From UBA10347 sp905182135 (GTDB lineage Bacteria > Actinomycetota > Acidimicrobiia > Acidimicrobiales > UBA10347), in the NCBI GenBank assembly GCA_963925805.1, contig CAWUSE010000007.1, positions 60,060-124,059 on the forward strand: DNA of 64,000 nt. Direction: 5' to 3'. Position 1 is the stretch's first letter. The number at the start of each line of letters is the position of its first letter. Of this stretch, positions 1-8,622 are shown in pieces. Made by a program: the position numbers and the translations under genes. The notes beneath the pieces were generated by a model. The model searched no databases. It saw only the letters and a program-made list of their open reading frames with translations, and had not been told where the DNA came from.

Positions 1-1076
1 ATGGTCAATATGTCGGCTTGGCCTTCGATCTGCACAAGTTGCTGTTTCAGCATGTTCTCGACGGCGGACTCGTGCACGGCCTCGACTTCACCGGCTTGGA
101 CCGAGGTCATGCCGTAAGGAGCGAGATGGCTATTGAAGACCTTGCGCCGTGCCTTGCGGGGCATGATCTGTAGGCCCCGTTGCATGGCTACGAACGAGGC
201 CCGGTCGCGAGCGGTCCATTCCCACTCGCGCTTTTGCAGCACCGACATAGGGCCGTCCATACCGAAGACGTTGTTGTTGATGGTGGTCTCGACCTGGAAG
301 ACTTTGACACCGGCCGCCTTTATCACGTCGCCTTGGCGCCAGTTCTTGTTGTGGAACTCGGAATCGGTGTGATCCATAAGCGACGACTTGAGCAAGGTGT
401 CGACATTGTGGTGATGGCGGATGCCCTTGTAGCCAGACAGGCCGGTGGCGGTGCTCTTCCAACCGCCGTTCATGGAGACCATGTTGATGTTCACGTAGAC
501 GATCAAGTCGCTCTCGGCGGCCCTACGGACCATCTGAACTTCTTCGCCCTCGCTGGTTTCGCCCAGCATGACCATCTCGTCGGGATCCTCGGCATCCATG
601 TTGTACAGCAGGCCTGATGGAGCGAACGCGTCGTAGACGCGGTCGCCTACCGCATGGCGAAGTTCATCTTCGGTCATCCGGCGATGGAGCGCTAAGGCCG
701 CAATGAGATGCACGTCGTCCACGTTGGCCTCGGCGGCCATGTCCAACACTTGCTCGATGATGCGTTGGCGAATATCGGGCCGACGCATCTGGGGAAGCGG
801 CAATGAGACGTCGTCGAACACGATGGTGAGCTTCATGCCAGCAAATAGCTTGGATGGAAGCGGATCGTCCTCGAGCGGATTCAGCAGGGCGTCGCGAATA
901 GCGCCATCAGGATCAGGTAGCGGGTTCAGTGGCTCAGCGGGATAGAGCACTCGAGTGCGCCCCGCTGGCATCTGTTCCAGGCTGAAACCTTCACCCCGAT
1001 GAAAAAGGATAGGGGGTGTTGACTTGTCGACTTCCAGAACGAGCCCGGGTCGAGGTGTGCGGTCTTGTAAAGCCAT
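1..1076 (-). CDS. LarA-like (lactate racemase / DUF2088 family) protein, C-terminus cut by window edge
   Basis: My own minus-strand translation gives 358 open codons from an ATG at 1076 running off the left edge. The protein resembles the nickel-pincer-nucleotide lactate racemase family: a DDVSLPLP segment at residues 88-95 sits where LarA has its D-x-T/S-x-P motif, ALHRRMTEDE at 129-138 matches the H-R-x-M-T segment, NGGWKS at 203-208 matches the glycine-rich Lys motif, and HHH follows at 221-223. LarA uses His and Lys residues in these regions to hold the nickel cofactor and substrate. GAGGT about 10 bases before the ATG is a good ribosome site. It begins 13 bases after the upstream acyl-CoA reductase gene ends, so the two are probably co-transcribed. 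Family assignment is by motif; the substrate is unknown, and many members are not lactate racemases. Confidence 0.72.
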   Translation of the reverse strand, partial: MALQDRTPRPGLVLEVDKSTPPILFHRGEGFSLEQMPAGRTRVLYPAEPLNPLPDPDGAIRDALLNPLEDDPLPSKLFAGMKLTIVFDDVSLPLPQMRRPDIRQRIIEQVLDMAAEANVDDVHLIAALALHRRMTEDELRHAVGDRVYDAFAPSGLLYNMDAEDPDEMVMLGETSEGEEVQMVRRAAESDLIVYVNINMVSMNGGWKSTATGLSGYKGIRHHHNVDTLLKSSLMDHTDSEFHNKNWRQGDVIKAAGVKVFQVETTINNNVFGMDGPMSVLQKREWEWTARDRASFVAMQRGLQIMPRKARRKVFNSHLAPYGMTSVQAGEVEAVHESAVENMLKQQLVQIEGQADILT

Positions 1077-1089
1077 GTGTTTCGTGACC

Positions 1090-3450
1090 TCAGGCGCTGC
1101 GACGAGCGCGGGGAAGGTAGGGGGCTACGGGCAGGATCTTGTGTTCGCCACCGGGGGCAGGGACGAAATTTTCGACGAGCCAACCACGGCGGCGGGCCAG
1201 CATGGCAAGTTTGGTGTCGGGGTTGACAGCGACAGGAAACGCTACAGCTTCGAGCATCGGCAGGTCACTGGTCGAGTCGGCGTAGGCGACGGATTCTTGC
1301 AGGTCGATGGCGTGCTGGCTGGCGTATTGGCGAAGGGCTTCAGCCCGCATTTCGCCGATGGGTGGAGCGCTAAGCATACGGCCGGTATAACGGCCGTTTT
1401 CTTGCTCTAGCGAAGGGCAGATGATGTCGTCAAAAAGCGGTTCGAGGTTCTTTACGATGAAGTCGAGAGCACCAGTAATCAGGACGGTGCGATGGCCAGC
1501 GGCTCGGTGCATGCGCACTCGACGGATTGCGTCAGGGAAGGCGTTCTTGACCAACAGATCGCTAAAGAGTTCGGCGGCGTCGCTTTCAAGTTGTTCGACC
1601 GAGGCGTTGTCGTAGCGGCGATAAAAGTGGCGTAGGAACTCGACGCGATCGCGGCGATCGAGACGTTGCAAGCTGGCGGCTTCGCCTAAGCCCTTGACGA
1701 CGAGGCGTGCTCGCTGAACACGATTCAGGTTACGGGTAGCAAGCCAGCCCCATGAACCCACAACATTGGACTGGATCAGCGTGTTCTCGAGATCGAAGGC
1801 GGCCAGTTGCCGCTGTTCGTCGAGCACCTGCTCGCGAAGACGTTCGCTACGCCCGAATGCCGCACCCTTCTTGCCTGACGGTGCTGTCTTGACGCGACCC
1901 TGCTCAAGCACCGAGGGCAGGTGGATGTCGACTGAGTAGCGGTGCCAGTCGATGATCTTGGGGTCCATCTGGAAGGTGGCCTGATCCTGTGGGCTGAGGC
2001 TGGCGTGCATAGCCAGCGTGTTCTCACAGTGATAGAGCGCTTCGCATACCACGTATTTGCCGTAGAGATCGACGTAACCGATCGCCTGTTCCAGGTTCTC
2101 TTTGCGTTCATCGATGGTGGCAGCGAATTGGGCCCGCTTACCTCGAACTGGCAGCGCTCGCATGACTTGGCTTGCTCGACCGAGCCCGGAACGGGCCCGA
2201 TACATCTGGGTGGTGATCTTGTCCTTGTCGGGGAAGGTCCACTGCGGAGGAGCGATGGGCTGGTCGAATTCGTCGTAGATCGGGTTTGCCCGGAAGAACT
2301 CGGTCGTCCAGGCATGGAACTGGCCCATGCGGAACGGGTTTTCGGCGCCGCTGGTCGACTGTAATACCCGGACACTTCCATCATTGGTTGGGCCCTTGCC
2401 AGCGGCAACAACAAGCGTCGCGACGACAAGGTCCACCGGGATCGTGTCGAGAATGCCTTCGGGCGTGCCCGGAAAGTCGGTGAGCAGGCCGCGGCCAAAG
2501 CCGATGATTACCGGTTCGGCCATTCGGAAGCCGCGAATCCAACCGGGGAAGGGCTCAGCCCAGCTCGACTCAATGATGGACGGACGTACGATGGTAAGAG
2601 GTATATCTTCACGCAGTTCGGCCATGGCAGTCTCGGCCATGGCCTTTGTCATCGCATAGGCATCGCTAAAATCGAGCGAACTGGCTCGTGCGAGTCCGAG
2701 TTCTACCTGCTCTTGGCGAACCCAACGTTCACGTAGCTGTTCTGTCTTATTGGCAAGCGCATTGCCGCCTGCGGCTCCGAGTTCGTCCTTGGCTTCTTTG
2801 GCGAACTTCTTCAGTGAATTAGTAGTGCGGCTTTCGTCCTCGCTGCGTACACGGGCTCGGCGGGCGGTTTCGATCTCGTTGCGCCAGTCGACCGAGATGG
2901 CGTAGGCGCCGTCTTGTAGCAGTTCTTCGAATGCGTCGCCCTTGCGAGTTCCCGCTACATACGCGGTGGACACGGCAATCAGGTGGGGCGTGATGTTGAG
3001 ATCGTGCAGGGTGCTGATCAGATTGATCGGGCCGCACAAGTTGGTGTTGATCGCGACGTCGAGCGGGTTGTCAAAGGACACCGATGCCGCCGAGTGAATA
3101 ACAATGTCGCAGCTAGCGAGAGCGGCTTGGCCCTCGTCGTCCAGACCGAGCCCTTCCTTGGTGATGTCAGCAGCGATGGGGTGAATTCGCTTCGCTGCCA
3201 TGGCAGCGAAGTCATCCTTACCGAGCTCTTCTCGCAGACGATCGAATGCGTCATTTCGCAGAATTTCTCGGTCGACGCGGTTTTGCACGCCGCGGCGCCC
3301 TGGCCGAATCATCAAGACCAGCTTGCATCCAGGAGCGCTGCGCAAAAGCCGCTCGACTAGAGCGGTGCCGAGGAATCCAGTCGTGCCGGTGATGGCAATG
3401 CGCTTTCCCTCGAGCGATGCCGCTATCTCACTCGTGTCAGCTCCAGCCAT
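1090..3450 (-). CDS. fatty acyl-CoA reductase fused to C-terminal HAD-IB domain
   Basis: A 786-residue two-domain protein. The N-terminal half is a male-sterility-type extended SDR with the nucleotide-binding TGTTGFLG at residues 21-28 and an active-site Y-x3-K (YAMTK). This family reduces fatty acyl-CoA (or acyl-ACP) to aldehyde or alcohol with NAD(P)H. The C-terminal part, from about residue 548, is a HAD-IB phosphatase-like domain with FDLENTL (motif I), LITGA (motif II) and YADSTSDLPML (motif IV). In motif I the second Asp of D-x-D is Glu, so phosphatase activity is doubtful. The architecture suggests wax-ester, fatty alcohol or lipid remodelling. The gene is divergent from a TetR gene, and the operator between them lies nine bases upstream of this ATG, implying direct repression. 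A LarA-like gene follows in the same operon. Confidence 0.85.
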   Translation of the reverse strand: MAGADTSEIAASLEGKRIAITGTTGFLGTALVERLLRSAPGCKLVLMIRPGRRGVQNRVDREILRNDAFDRLREELGKDDFAAMAAKRIHPIAADITKEGLGLDDEGQAALASCDIVIHSAASVSFDNPLDVAINTNLCGPINLISTLHDLNITPHLIAVSTAYVAGTRKGDAFEELLQDGAYAISVDWRNEIETARRARVRSEDESRTTNSLKKFAKEAKDELGAAGGNALANKTEQLRERWVRQEQVELGLARASSLDFSDAYAMTKAMAETAMAELREDIPLTIVRPSIIESSWAEPFPGWIRGFRMAEPVIIGFGRGLLTDFPGTPEGILDTIPVDLVVATLVVAAGKGPTNDGSVRVLQSTSGAENPFRMGQFHAWTTEFFRANPIYDEFDQPIAPPQWTFPDKDKITTQMYRARSGLGRASQVMRALPVRGKRAQFAATIDERKENLEQAIGYVDLYGKYVVCEALYHCENTLAMHASLSPQDQATFQMDPKIIDWHRYSVDIHLPSVLEQGRVKTAPSGKKGAAFGRSERLREQVLDEQRQLAAFDLENTLIQSNVVGSWGWLATRNLNRVQRARLVVKGLGEAASLQRLDRRDRVEFLRHFYRRYDNASVEQLESDAAELFSDLLVKNAFPDAIRRVRMHRAAGHRTVLITGALDFIVKNLEPLFDDIICPSLEQENGRYTGRMLSAPPIGEMRAEALRQYASQHAIDLQESVAYADSTSDLPMLEAVAFPVAVNPDTKLAMLARRRGWLVENFVPAPGGEHKILPVAPYLPRARRSA

Positions 3451-3458
3451 TCGAGAAG

Positions 3459-3495
3459 CTTACCAACTGGTACACGTCGTGTACCAGTTGGTAAG
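3459..3495. promoter_or_regulatory. TetR-type operator: perfect 17-bp inverted repeat
   Basis: The arm cttaccaactggtacac (3459-3475) is repeated exactly as its reverse complement at 3479-3495, with only gtc between. It lies between the divergent starts of the acyl-CoA reductase gene (3450) and the tetR gene (3539), the usual place for an autoregulatory TetR operator. Its perfect symmetry and length are seen directly; binding by the neighbouring TetR is inferred. Confidence 0.85.
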
Positions 3496-3538
3496 AAAGG
3501 TGTTGTTCTGGCCTACGATCTGCAGTGTGGCCGTCACC

Positions 3539-4123
3539 ATGGACACTCCCGACACAAGAAGCCGCATCTTGGCCGAGGCCATCGATGCATTCGGCAACCG
3601 CGGCTACGTTGCGGTTTCCCTCGACGACCTCGCCGAACAGTTGGGCGTTCGCAAGCAGACGATCCTGTACCACTTTGGATCAAAGGCTGAGCTGTTCGAG
3701 GCGACTATCGACTCAGCGATCGGAGATCTTGGCGAGACGTTGATCGGGGCTGGCACCGGTCGTACCGGCTGGCTGGCCGTCGAAGCCGTGGTCCACGCAG
3801 TCTTTCGTATTGCTGTACGCCAGCCAGCCAGACTGGGCATTTTACGAGAGGTCATGCGCCTGGGTGGAGACTGGTCAGCACAGGCCACCGTTGCTATGGA
3901 GCCGATTATTGCTCGTGCCAGGCTTTTCCTGACGCTCGAGATGCGCCGTGGACATATACGTCAGACAGACCCCAACCTGTTGCTCGTCTCGGCTTACTCA
4001 ACCGTGATGGGGGTCGCCACGGAGGTTGAGGTACTGCGCGCTGTTGGCATCGAACCGACTTTGCGAGAGGGAGTTCGACGCCGACGCGAGCTACTGAAGT
4101 TCCTCGAAGCTGCCCTTCGGTAG
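3539..4123 (+). CDS. TetR/AcrR family transcriptional regulator
   Basis: A 194-residue protein with an N-terminal TetR HTH: RSRILAEAIDAFGNRGYVAV followed by the recognition region LAEQLGVRKQTILYHFGSK. The C-terminal helical region is a ligand and dimer domain of no recognisable subtype. I chose ATG 3539; an in-frame GTG at 3527 would add four residues, and neither has a clear ribosome site. It is divergent from the acyl-CoA reductase gene with a perfect palindrome between them, so it probably represses both genes and responds to an acyl-CoA or fatty compound. The ligand is inferred from context only. Confidence 0.85.
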   Translation: MDTPDTRSRILAEAIDAFGNRGYVAVSLDDLAEQLGVRKQTILYHFGSKAELFEATIDSAIGDLGETLIGAGTGRTGWLAVEAVVHAVFRIAVRQPARLGILREVMRLGGDWSAQATVAMEPIIARARLFLTLEMRRGHIRQTDPNLLLVSAYSTVMGVATEVEVLRAVGIEPTLREGVRRRRELLKFLEAALR

Positions 4124-4551
4124 AGCGACTTCAGGCCAGGTCTTGGAACTCAGATGCAGCGGCAGTCTGGCCCCAAAGCTGTCATGGCACCGGGCGTAGT
4201 TGGCTAGCGGGCTCGCCGCTACAAAGCCAGCGATGGCAAACAACCCACTAGTCAGCGGCTATGTCGCTAGTTCGAAGAATTGAGTCGCTAGTTCGAAGAA
4301 TTGAGTGATGCGCGCATTGAACTGCCGTATACGAGATCTGCATCGGGTCTTGTCAGCCATAGATTTATCTGTGGACGAATACATAAACTAGCGAGCAAAA
4401 GAGAATGCCCTCCCACGTGATGACATGTGCTGTGAATCTTGGTTCACGATGCCGGTGAGCAAGCCAGGTCGACATGGCGCAGCGGCGTATCGCCAGCGCT
4501 TGGCAGGCAAGACTGTGGTTTCACCGCCTTGGCGCTCTACCGTTCAGTTGT
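4124..4551. other. intergenic region with a 21-bp tandem duplication
   Basis: No credible gene in this 428-base stretch. It contains an exact two-copy tandem repeat of 21 bases at 4263-4283 and 4284-4304, each with a TTCGAA palindrome. The segment before the acyl-CoA dehydrogenase ATG at 4552 presumably holds its promoter, but I could not pick convincing -35/-10 boxes. Confidence 0.7.
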
Positions 4552-5808
4552 ATGGATCTGACGTACCCCGCCGAGACGGTCGCCTTCCGAGCGAAGATCA
4601 ATACTTTTCTCGATGACAACCTGCCTGACGACTGGAAAGGTATTGGCGCCGTTCCGGCTGCGGACCGCTACGACTTCCAGATGGCATGGCGTCGGACGCT
4701 GAAGGCCAACGATTTGCTGGCAGCAAATTGGCCGGCCGAATACGGCGGTGGTGGTTTGAGTCATCTCGAGATGGTTGTCATGTACGAAGAGTTCGCCAAG
4801 CGTGGAGCTCCAACCAGCGGACCGAACGACGGCTTCAGCATTTCCATGGTCGGCAACACAATCCTGCACTGGGGAAGCGACGAGCAAAAAGCGCACTACA
4901 TTCCGCGCATCCTCGACGGCACCGACATCTGGTGTCAGGGTTACTCCGAGCCTGACAGCGGCAGCGACCTTGCGAACCTGGGTTGCAAGGCTGTGCTCGA
5001 CGGTGACGAATGGGTCGTCAACGGTCAGAAGATTTGGACCAGCCAGGGCCACACGGCGAACATGATCTTTGTCCTCGCCCGCACCGACCAAGACGTGACC
5101 AAGCATGCGGGCATCTCGTTCTTGCTCATGTCGATGGAACAGCCCGGCGTCGAATGTCGCGCGATCACGAACATCGTGCGCCAAGATCACTTCAATGAGG
5201 TCTTCTTTACCGATGCTCGTTGCCCCAAAGACAATGTGCTTGGCGGCGTGAACAATGGTTGGGCCGTGGGTAACACGCTGCTTGGATTCGAGCGTGGCGT
5301 CGGAGCGACCGTGCAGTCGCTTGGCTTTCGTGCCGAGCTCGACAACTTCATCGAGTTGGCTCGCGACAATGGCAAGCTCGACGACCCGATCGTCCGTCAG
5401 GACATCGCCTACTTCCACACCTGCGTTGAGATCATGCGATATCGCGGTATGCAAGCACTGACCCGATTCCTGAAAGGCCAGGCCCCCGGACCAGAGTCCT
5501 CGATCGGCAAGCTCTTCTGGAGCGAGTACCACCTGAAGATCACCGAGGCAGCAATGAACATTGCGGGCATGCAGGCGACAATCGGTTTCGGTGACGAAGA
5601 CCCTCGCGGTCTTGGCCCACCAGCAATCGGCACGCAGAACACCGTGCCCAACTGGATGGCCAGCTTCATGATTGCCCGCCCGGGCACGATCTACGCTGGT
5701 ACATCACAGGTCCAGCGCAACATCGTTGGTGAGCGTGTACTCGGCCTGCCCAAAGAGCCACGTGCCGATAGCGGTACCTGGAAAGAATCACAGGCCAACT
5801 ACCAGTAG
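4552..5808 (+). CDS. acyl-CoA dehydrogenase
   Basis: A 418-residue flavoprotein that oxidises an acyl-CoA to the 2-enoyl-CoA. Family signatures are present: WPAEYGGGG near residue 60, the FAD/substrate motif WCQGYSEPDSGSDLANL, then DGDEWVVNGQKIWTS, and a C-terminal region ending in IYAGTSQVQRNIVGERVLGL, typical of the family. I start at ATG 4552 (MDLTYPAETVAF), where family homology begins; the open frame extends 26 codons further upstream but that part is unlike the family. It is a single gene, with a hairpin downstream. The chain is slightly longer than typical short-chain members, suggesting a large or branched substrate (steroid side chain or long acyl), which is inference. Confidence 0.9.
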   Translation: MDLTYPAETVAFRAKINTFLDDNLPDDWKGIGAVPAADRYDFQMAWRRTLKANDLLAANWPAEYGGGGLSHLEMVVMYEEFAKRGAPTSGPNDGFSISMVGNTILHWGSDEQKAHYIPRILDGTDIWCQGYSEPDSGSDLANLGCKAVLDGDEWVVNGQKIWTSQGHTANMIFVLARTDQDVTKHAGISFLLMSMEQPGVECRAITNIVRQDHFNEVFFTDARCPKDNVLGGVNNGWAVGNTLLGFERGVGATVQSLGFRAELDNFIELARDNGKLDDPIVRQDIAYFHTCVEIMRYRGMQALTRFLKGQAPGPESSIGKLFWSEYHLKITEAAMNIAGMQATIGFGDEDPRGLGPPAIGTQNTVPNWMASFMIARPGTIYAGTSQVQRNIVGERVLGLPKEPRADSGTWKESQANYQ

Positions 5809-5840
5809 CGGTCACCGTCACAGGTAGCCAAAACGAACAA

Positions 5841-5882
5841 AGAGTTTGGCGACCGTGCCGATTTAGTGCGGCGCCGAACTCT
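5841..5882. terminator. candidate bidirectional terminator hairpin
   Basis: agagtttggc (5841-5850) pairs with gccgaactct (5873-5882), ten base pairs with one G-U, and a short ccg/cgg pairing lies inside the loop. It sits between the convergent acyl-CoA dehydrogenase and Flp pilin genes. There is no clear T-run, so the terminator role is tentative. Confidence 0.4.
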
Positions 5883-5931
5883 GTTTCGCTACTGCTGGTT
5901 CGCCACACAAGGGCGCTTCACCAGCCTTACG

Positions 5932-6111
5932 TCAGGACGCTTCTGCGAACCGGTCCGCAGAAGTGGTGAACAGTTCACGAAGGCTTACACCGAAGACCGA
6001 AAGCACAACGATGACGGTAAGAGCGATGAAGAACAAGAGAAGTCCATACTCGACGAGTGCAGCGCCACTGTCGCCCTGATGATGCACGGCTTCTTTGCGT
6101 TTAAAGGACAT
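5932..6111 (-). CDS. Flp/Fap-type pilin subunit
   Basis: A 59-residue prepilin from ATG 6111 (an ATG at 6186 in the same frame would add 25 residues). After a short hydrophilic leader, the sequence GAALVEYGLLLFFIALTVIV has the Flp signature: cleavage after Gly, Glu at +5 and Tyr at +6, then one hydrophobic helix and a short tail. Flp pilins are processed by a TadV-type peptidase and assembled by Tad machinery into adhesive pili. No tad genes are in the window, so this is an orphan pilin gene whose assembly system would have to be elsewhere. No clear ribosome site is seen at either start. Confidence 0.75.
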   Translation of the reverse strand: MSFKRKEAVHHQGDSGAALVEYGLLLFFIALTVIVVLSVFGVSLRELFTTSADRFAEAS

Positions 6112-6266
6112 GGCTGTATCGTAATTGTTGGCTACCTCGTGGCTGCTGCTTTGGACCCTATTACTCACAAAACTTGACGACAGCATGGTTGCAAGAAACT
6201 GCTCAACCTAGTGCGCTTCGAGTACGTCGTAGGTCTGTTTGGCGAACAGTCGCCTACCGTCACTCT

Positions 6267-6581
6267 TTATAGAGTTGTCTGAATACTTGCCGGCGATGGT
6301 GGGCCTAAGACCGACCTTCTGATGCAGGACCTCTTGTTGGTGCCAGCGCAGCCGTCCATGTGAATGGGGCCAACGGACACGAACGAGCCAATGACCTCAA
6401 AGTTCGAGACGTCCGCTTCGCACGTTGGCACGAAGACGTCCGTCCCCAACAGATCCCCGCTGCAGGGAAGAGATCAGGTGTTGTCGTCGGTCCAATCTTT
6501 GGTCCAGCCATCGCGGTTGAATTACATGGCGGCTTCGTTGTAGGACCCGATCAGTTCTCGTATGGCCAGGTGATCTTCCAT
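6267..6581 (-). pseudogene. SnoaL/NTF2-like gene broken by two in-frame stops
   Basis: One minus-strand frame reads MEDHLAIRELIGSYNEAAM, then TAA (6524-6522), then FNRDGWTKDWTDDNT, then TGA (6476-6474), then SLPCSGDLLGTDVFVP and onward through FEVIGSFVSVGPIHMDG. This follows the SnoaL-like cone-fold pattern (...RELIxxYxxAxxxxDxxxWxxxW..DAxWxLPG...FVxxGxIxxxGD). The TGA falls exactly where homologues have Trp, so TGG to TGA is the likely lesion. Since the frame stays intact apart from two nonsense codons, decay looks recent. The assignment is from pattern memory, not alignment. Confidence 0.65.
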
Positions 6582-6604
6582 TGGACCGCTGCTAATAGGC
6601 AGGA

Positions 6605-7381
6605 TCAGCGACCGGTCCAGTTCGGTGAACGTTTCTCGGAGAATGCCAACGGCCCTTCGATGTAATCTTCGCTCTTAGACAACGCTTTAACAGCGTCGTA
6701 CTTGCCTTCGTAAGCAGCACGGATGCCGCCATGCTCGAAGCCCTGCATAGCAGCTTCCTTGGTAGCCCTGATCGACATCGGTGAGCACTCCAGAATCATC
6801 TGTGCCCATTCGCGTGCTCGAGTCATGAGCTGGTCTTGTGTGACGACCTCGTTGACGAAACCAAGTTCTAGACCTTCGGCAGCTGGCACGTGGCGAGCGG
6901 TGAGCATCATGCCCATGGCCCGCTTCAGGCCGATCTGGCGCGGCAGGCGGTGTACGCCGCCAGCAAGCGCTGCGAGGCCAACCTTTGGTTCGGGCAAGGC
7001 GAAGCGTGCATTGTCAGACGCGATGATCAGGTCACATGCGAGTGCGATCTCGAAGCCGCCACCCATTGCTACACCATTCACGGCCGCAATAATCGGCTTG
7101 TTCAGGTCCCAGCGAGATGTGATGCCACCGAAGCCCGTTGTCGGCGCTGCGGATCGGTCGCCACCTTCAGCTTGGTAGCGAAGATCGTTGCCGGCGCAGA
7201 AAGCGCGGTCACCTTCGCCGGTGATGATGGCAACCCAGAGGTCCGGGTTGGCCTGGAAGTCATCGAAGATCTCCGCCATCTCCGCATTACCAGGCGGATG
7301 AAGTGCATTCATTCGCTCGGGCCTATTGATCGTGACGATCAGCAGGTTGCCCTCTTGTTCAGCAGTACAAAATTCAGCCAT
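6605..7381 (-). CDS. enoyl-CoA hydratase/isomerase (crotonase) family protein
   Basis: A 258-residue crotonase. Both oxyanion-hole loops are intact: GDRAFCAGNDL and AAVNGVAMGGGFEIALACD, followed by PEPKVGLAALAGGVHRLPRQ and a helical C-terminus. Such enzymes hydrate or isomerise enoyl-CoAs in beta-oxidation or branched-chain degradation; the exact substrate cannot be told. It lies alone between the SnoaL-like pseudogene and ddl on the same strand as both. Confidence 0.9.
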   Translation of the reverse strand: MAEFCTAEQEGNLLIVTINRPERMNALHPPGNAEMAEIFDDFQANPDLWVAIITGEGDRAFCAGNDLRYQAEGGDRSAAPTTGFGGITSRWDLNKPIIAAVNGVAMGGGFEIALACDLIIASDNARFALPEPKVGLAALAGGVHRLPRQIGLKRAMGMMLTARHVPAAEGLELGFVNEVVTQDQLMTRAREWAQMILECSPMSIRATKEAAMQGFEHGGIRAAYEGKYDAVKALSKSEDYIEGPLAFSEKRSPNWTGR

Positions 7382-7442
7382 GACGAGACACTAGTCAGCA
7401 TGGCGCGTTTACCTTAAGTGCACCCATCGCATGGGTAGCGAC

Positions 7443-8513
7443 CTAGTGCTTCACGCTGCGGTGCATACGCCGTTTGGCGTGGCGCTCAATGGCCAGATCA
7501 ACCAGGCTCGTGATGAGTTCGGGATAGTCCATGCCTGTCGCTTCCCAGAGCTTCGGGAACATCGAGATGGGCGTGAAGCCTGGCATCGTGTTGACTTCGT
7601 TCAGCAGGAATCCCCGCCCGTGTTCTTCGTAGAAGAAGTCGATGCGAGCTAGACCTTGCACCCGCAGCGACTCGCCGACACGACAGGCAAGTGCTCGGAC
7701 GTCAGCTGTTGCCTGGTCGCTGAGCGCTGCCGGGATCAAGGTCTGGGCAACGCCGTCGTGATATTTGTCGTCGTAGCTGTAGAACTCGTCACCAGGAACG
7801 ATCTCGCCTGGCACCGACGCTTGCAGCGTACGGTTGCCGAGCACACCGACTTCGATCTCGCGTCCAATGATGGCTTCTTCGATGACGATCCACTCGTCAT
7901 AATTTGCGGCAAGCCGAAGAGCGTCGCCCAATTCTCTAGCAGTGGTGGAGCGGCTGACGCCGACCGATGAACCCATGTTCGCTGGCTTCACGAATGTCAC
8001 CTGGCCGAGTTCTGCCATCAGCGATGGCGGCGTGGCCGCAGTGATGTCGTCGGCGTGGATGGTGCACCATTTGGCCTGGGCAATGCCAAAGCTTTCGGTG
8101 GCTTGTTTGGCCATGGCCTTATCCATGCACAACGCTGAACCCAGTACTCCGGACCCGACGTAGGGCACTCCGGCCATTTCGAGTAGTCCTTGAACGGTTC
8201 CGTCTTCGCCCATGGGGCCATGCAGCAGAGGCAAGACAACGACGGGGAGTCCGTCGCTCTCGACTGCGGCGAGCGGTGCAATCACAGTGCCCGCTGTTTC
8301 GAGGGCGGCTGGCAACTCGGTTACGTTCCCAGCGGCGATGGCGTCGCCTGTGGGTGTGCGATGCCAGTCACCATCGGTGGTGATGCCGATTGCGTCGATG
8401 GCGAATCGAGCCGGGTCCACGGCGGCGACAACATGACGCGCCGTTACGCACGAGACATCATGCTCGGCCGACTCGCCGCCGAAGAGCACCACCAATCGAT
8501 ATTGCTGCGTCAT
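7443..8513 (-). CDS. ddl: D-alanine--D-alanine ligase
   Basis: A 356-residue ATP-grasp enzyme that joins two D-alanines for peptidoglycan precursors in the cytosol. N-terminal LVVLFGGESAEHDVSC is the Ddl signature. The rest has HGPMGEDGTVQGLLEMAGVPYVGSG, the ATP-grasp core FVKPANMGSSVGVS, and RIDFFYEE...LLNEVNTMPGFTPISMFPKLW at the metal-binding C-terminal end. Length is as expected. It is divergent from murF, which uses its product, so the shared 109-base intergenic region probably co-ordinates the two. Confidence 0.95.
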   Translation of the reverse strand: MTQQYRLVVLFGGESAEHDVSCVTARHVVAAVDPARFAIDAIGITTDGDWHRTPTGDAIAAGNVTELPAALETAGTVIAPLAAVESDGLPVVVLPLLHGPMGEDGTVQGLLEMAGVPYVGSGVLGSALCMDKAMAKQATESFGIAQAKWCTIHADDITAATPPSLMAELGQVTFVKPANMGSSVGVSRSTTARELGDALRLAANYDEWIVIEEAIIGREIEVGVLGNRTLQASVPGEIVPGDEFYSYDDKYHDGVAQTLIPAALSDQATADVRALACRVGESLRVQGLARIDFFYEEHGRGFLLNEVNTMPGFTPISMFPKLWEATGMDYPELITSLVDLAIERHAKRRMHRSVKH

Positions 8514-8622
8514 GTCGCTGAGAGTAGTTGGCGAGGCTCCTTACATCTGCGCATACATCGAGGCTTCCTCTCTTGGGCACTGCTGCCGCGAGCTGCAGCC
8601 AAAATGGTGCGAAACTTCTGGC

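Noticed and set aside
180..617. 145-residue plus-strand open frame
   Set aside because: It is the antisense shadow of the LarA-like gene, whose minus frame carries the family motifs.
6474..6476. TGA in the SnoaL-like frame as selenocysteine
   Set aside because: A second stop (TAA) lies upstream in the same frame and the family has Trp there.
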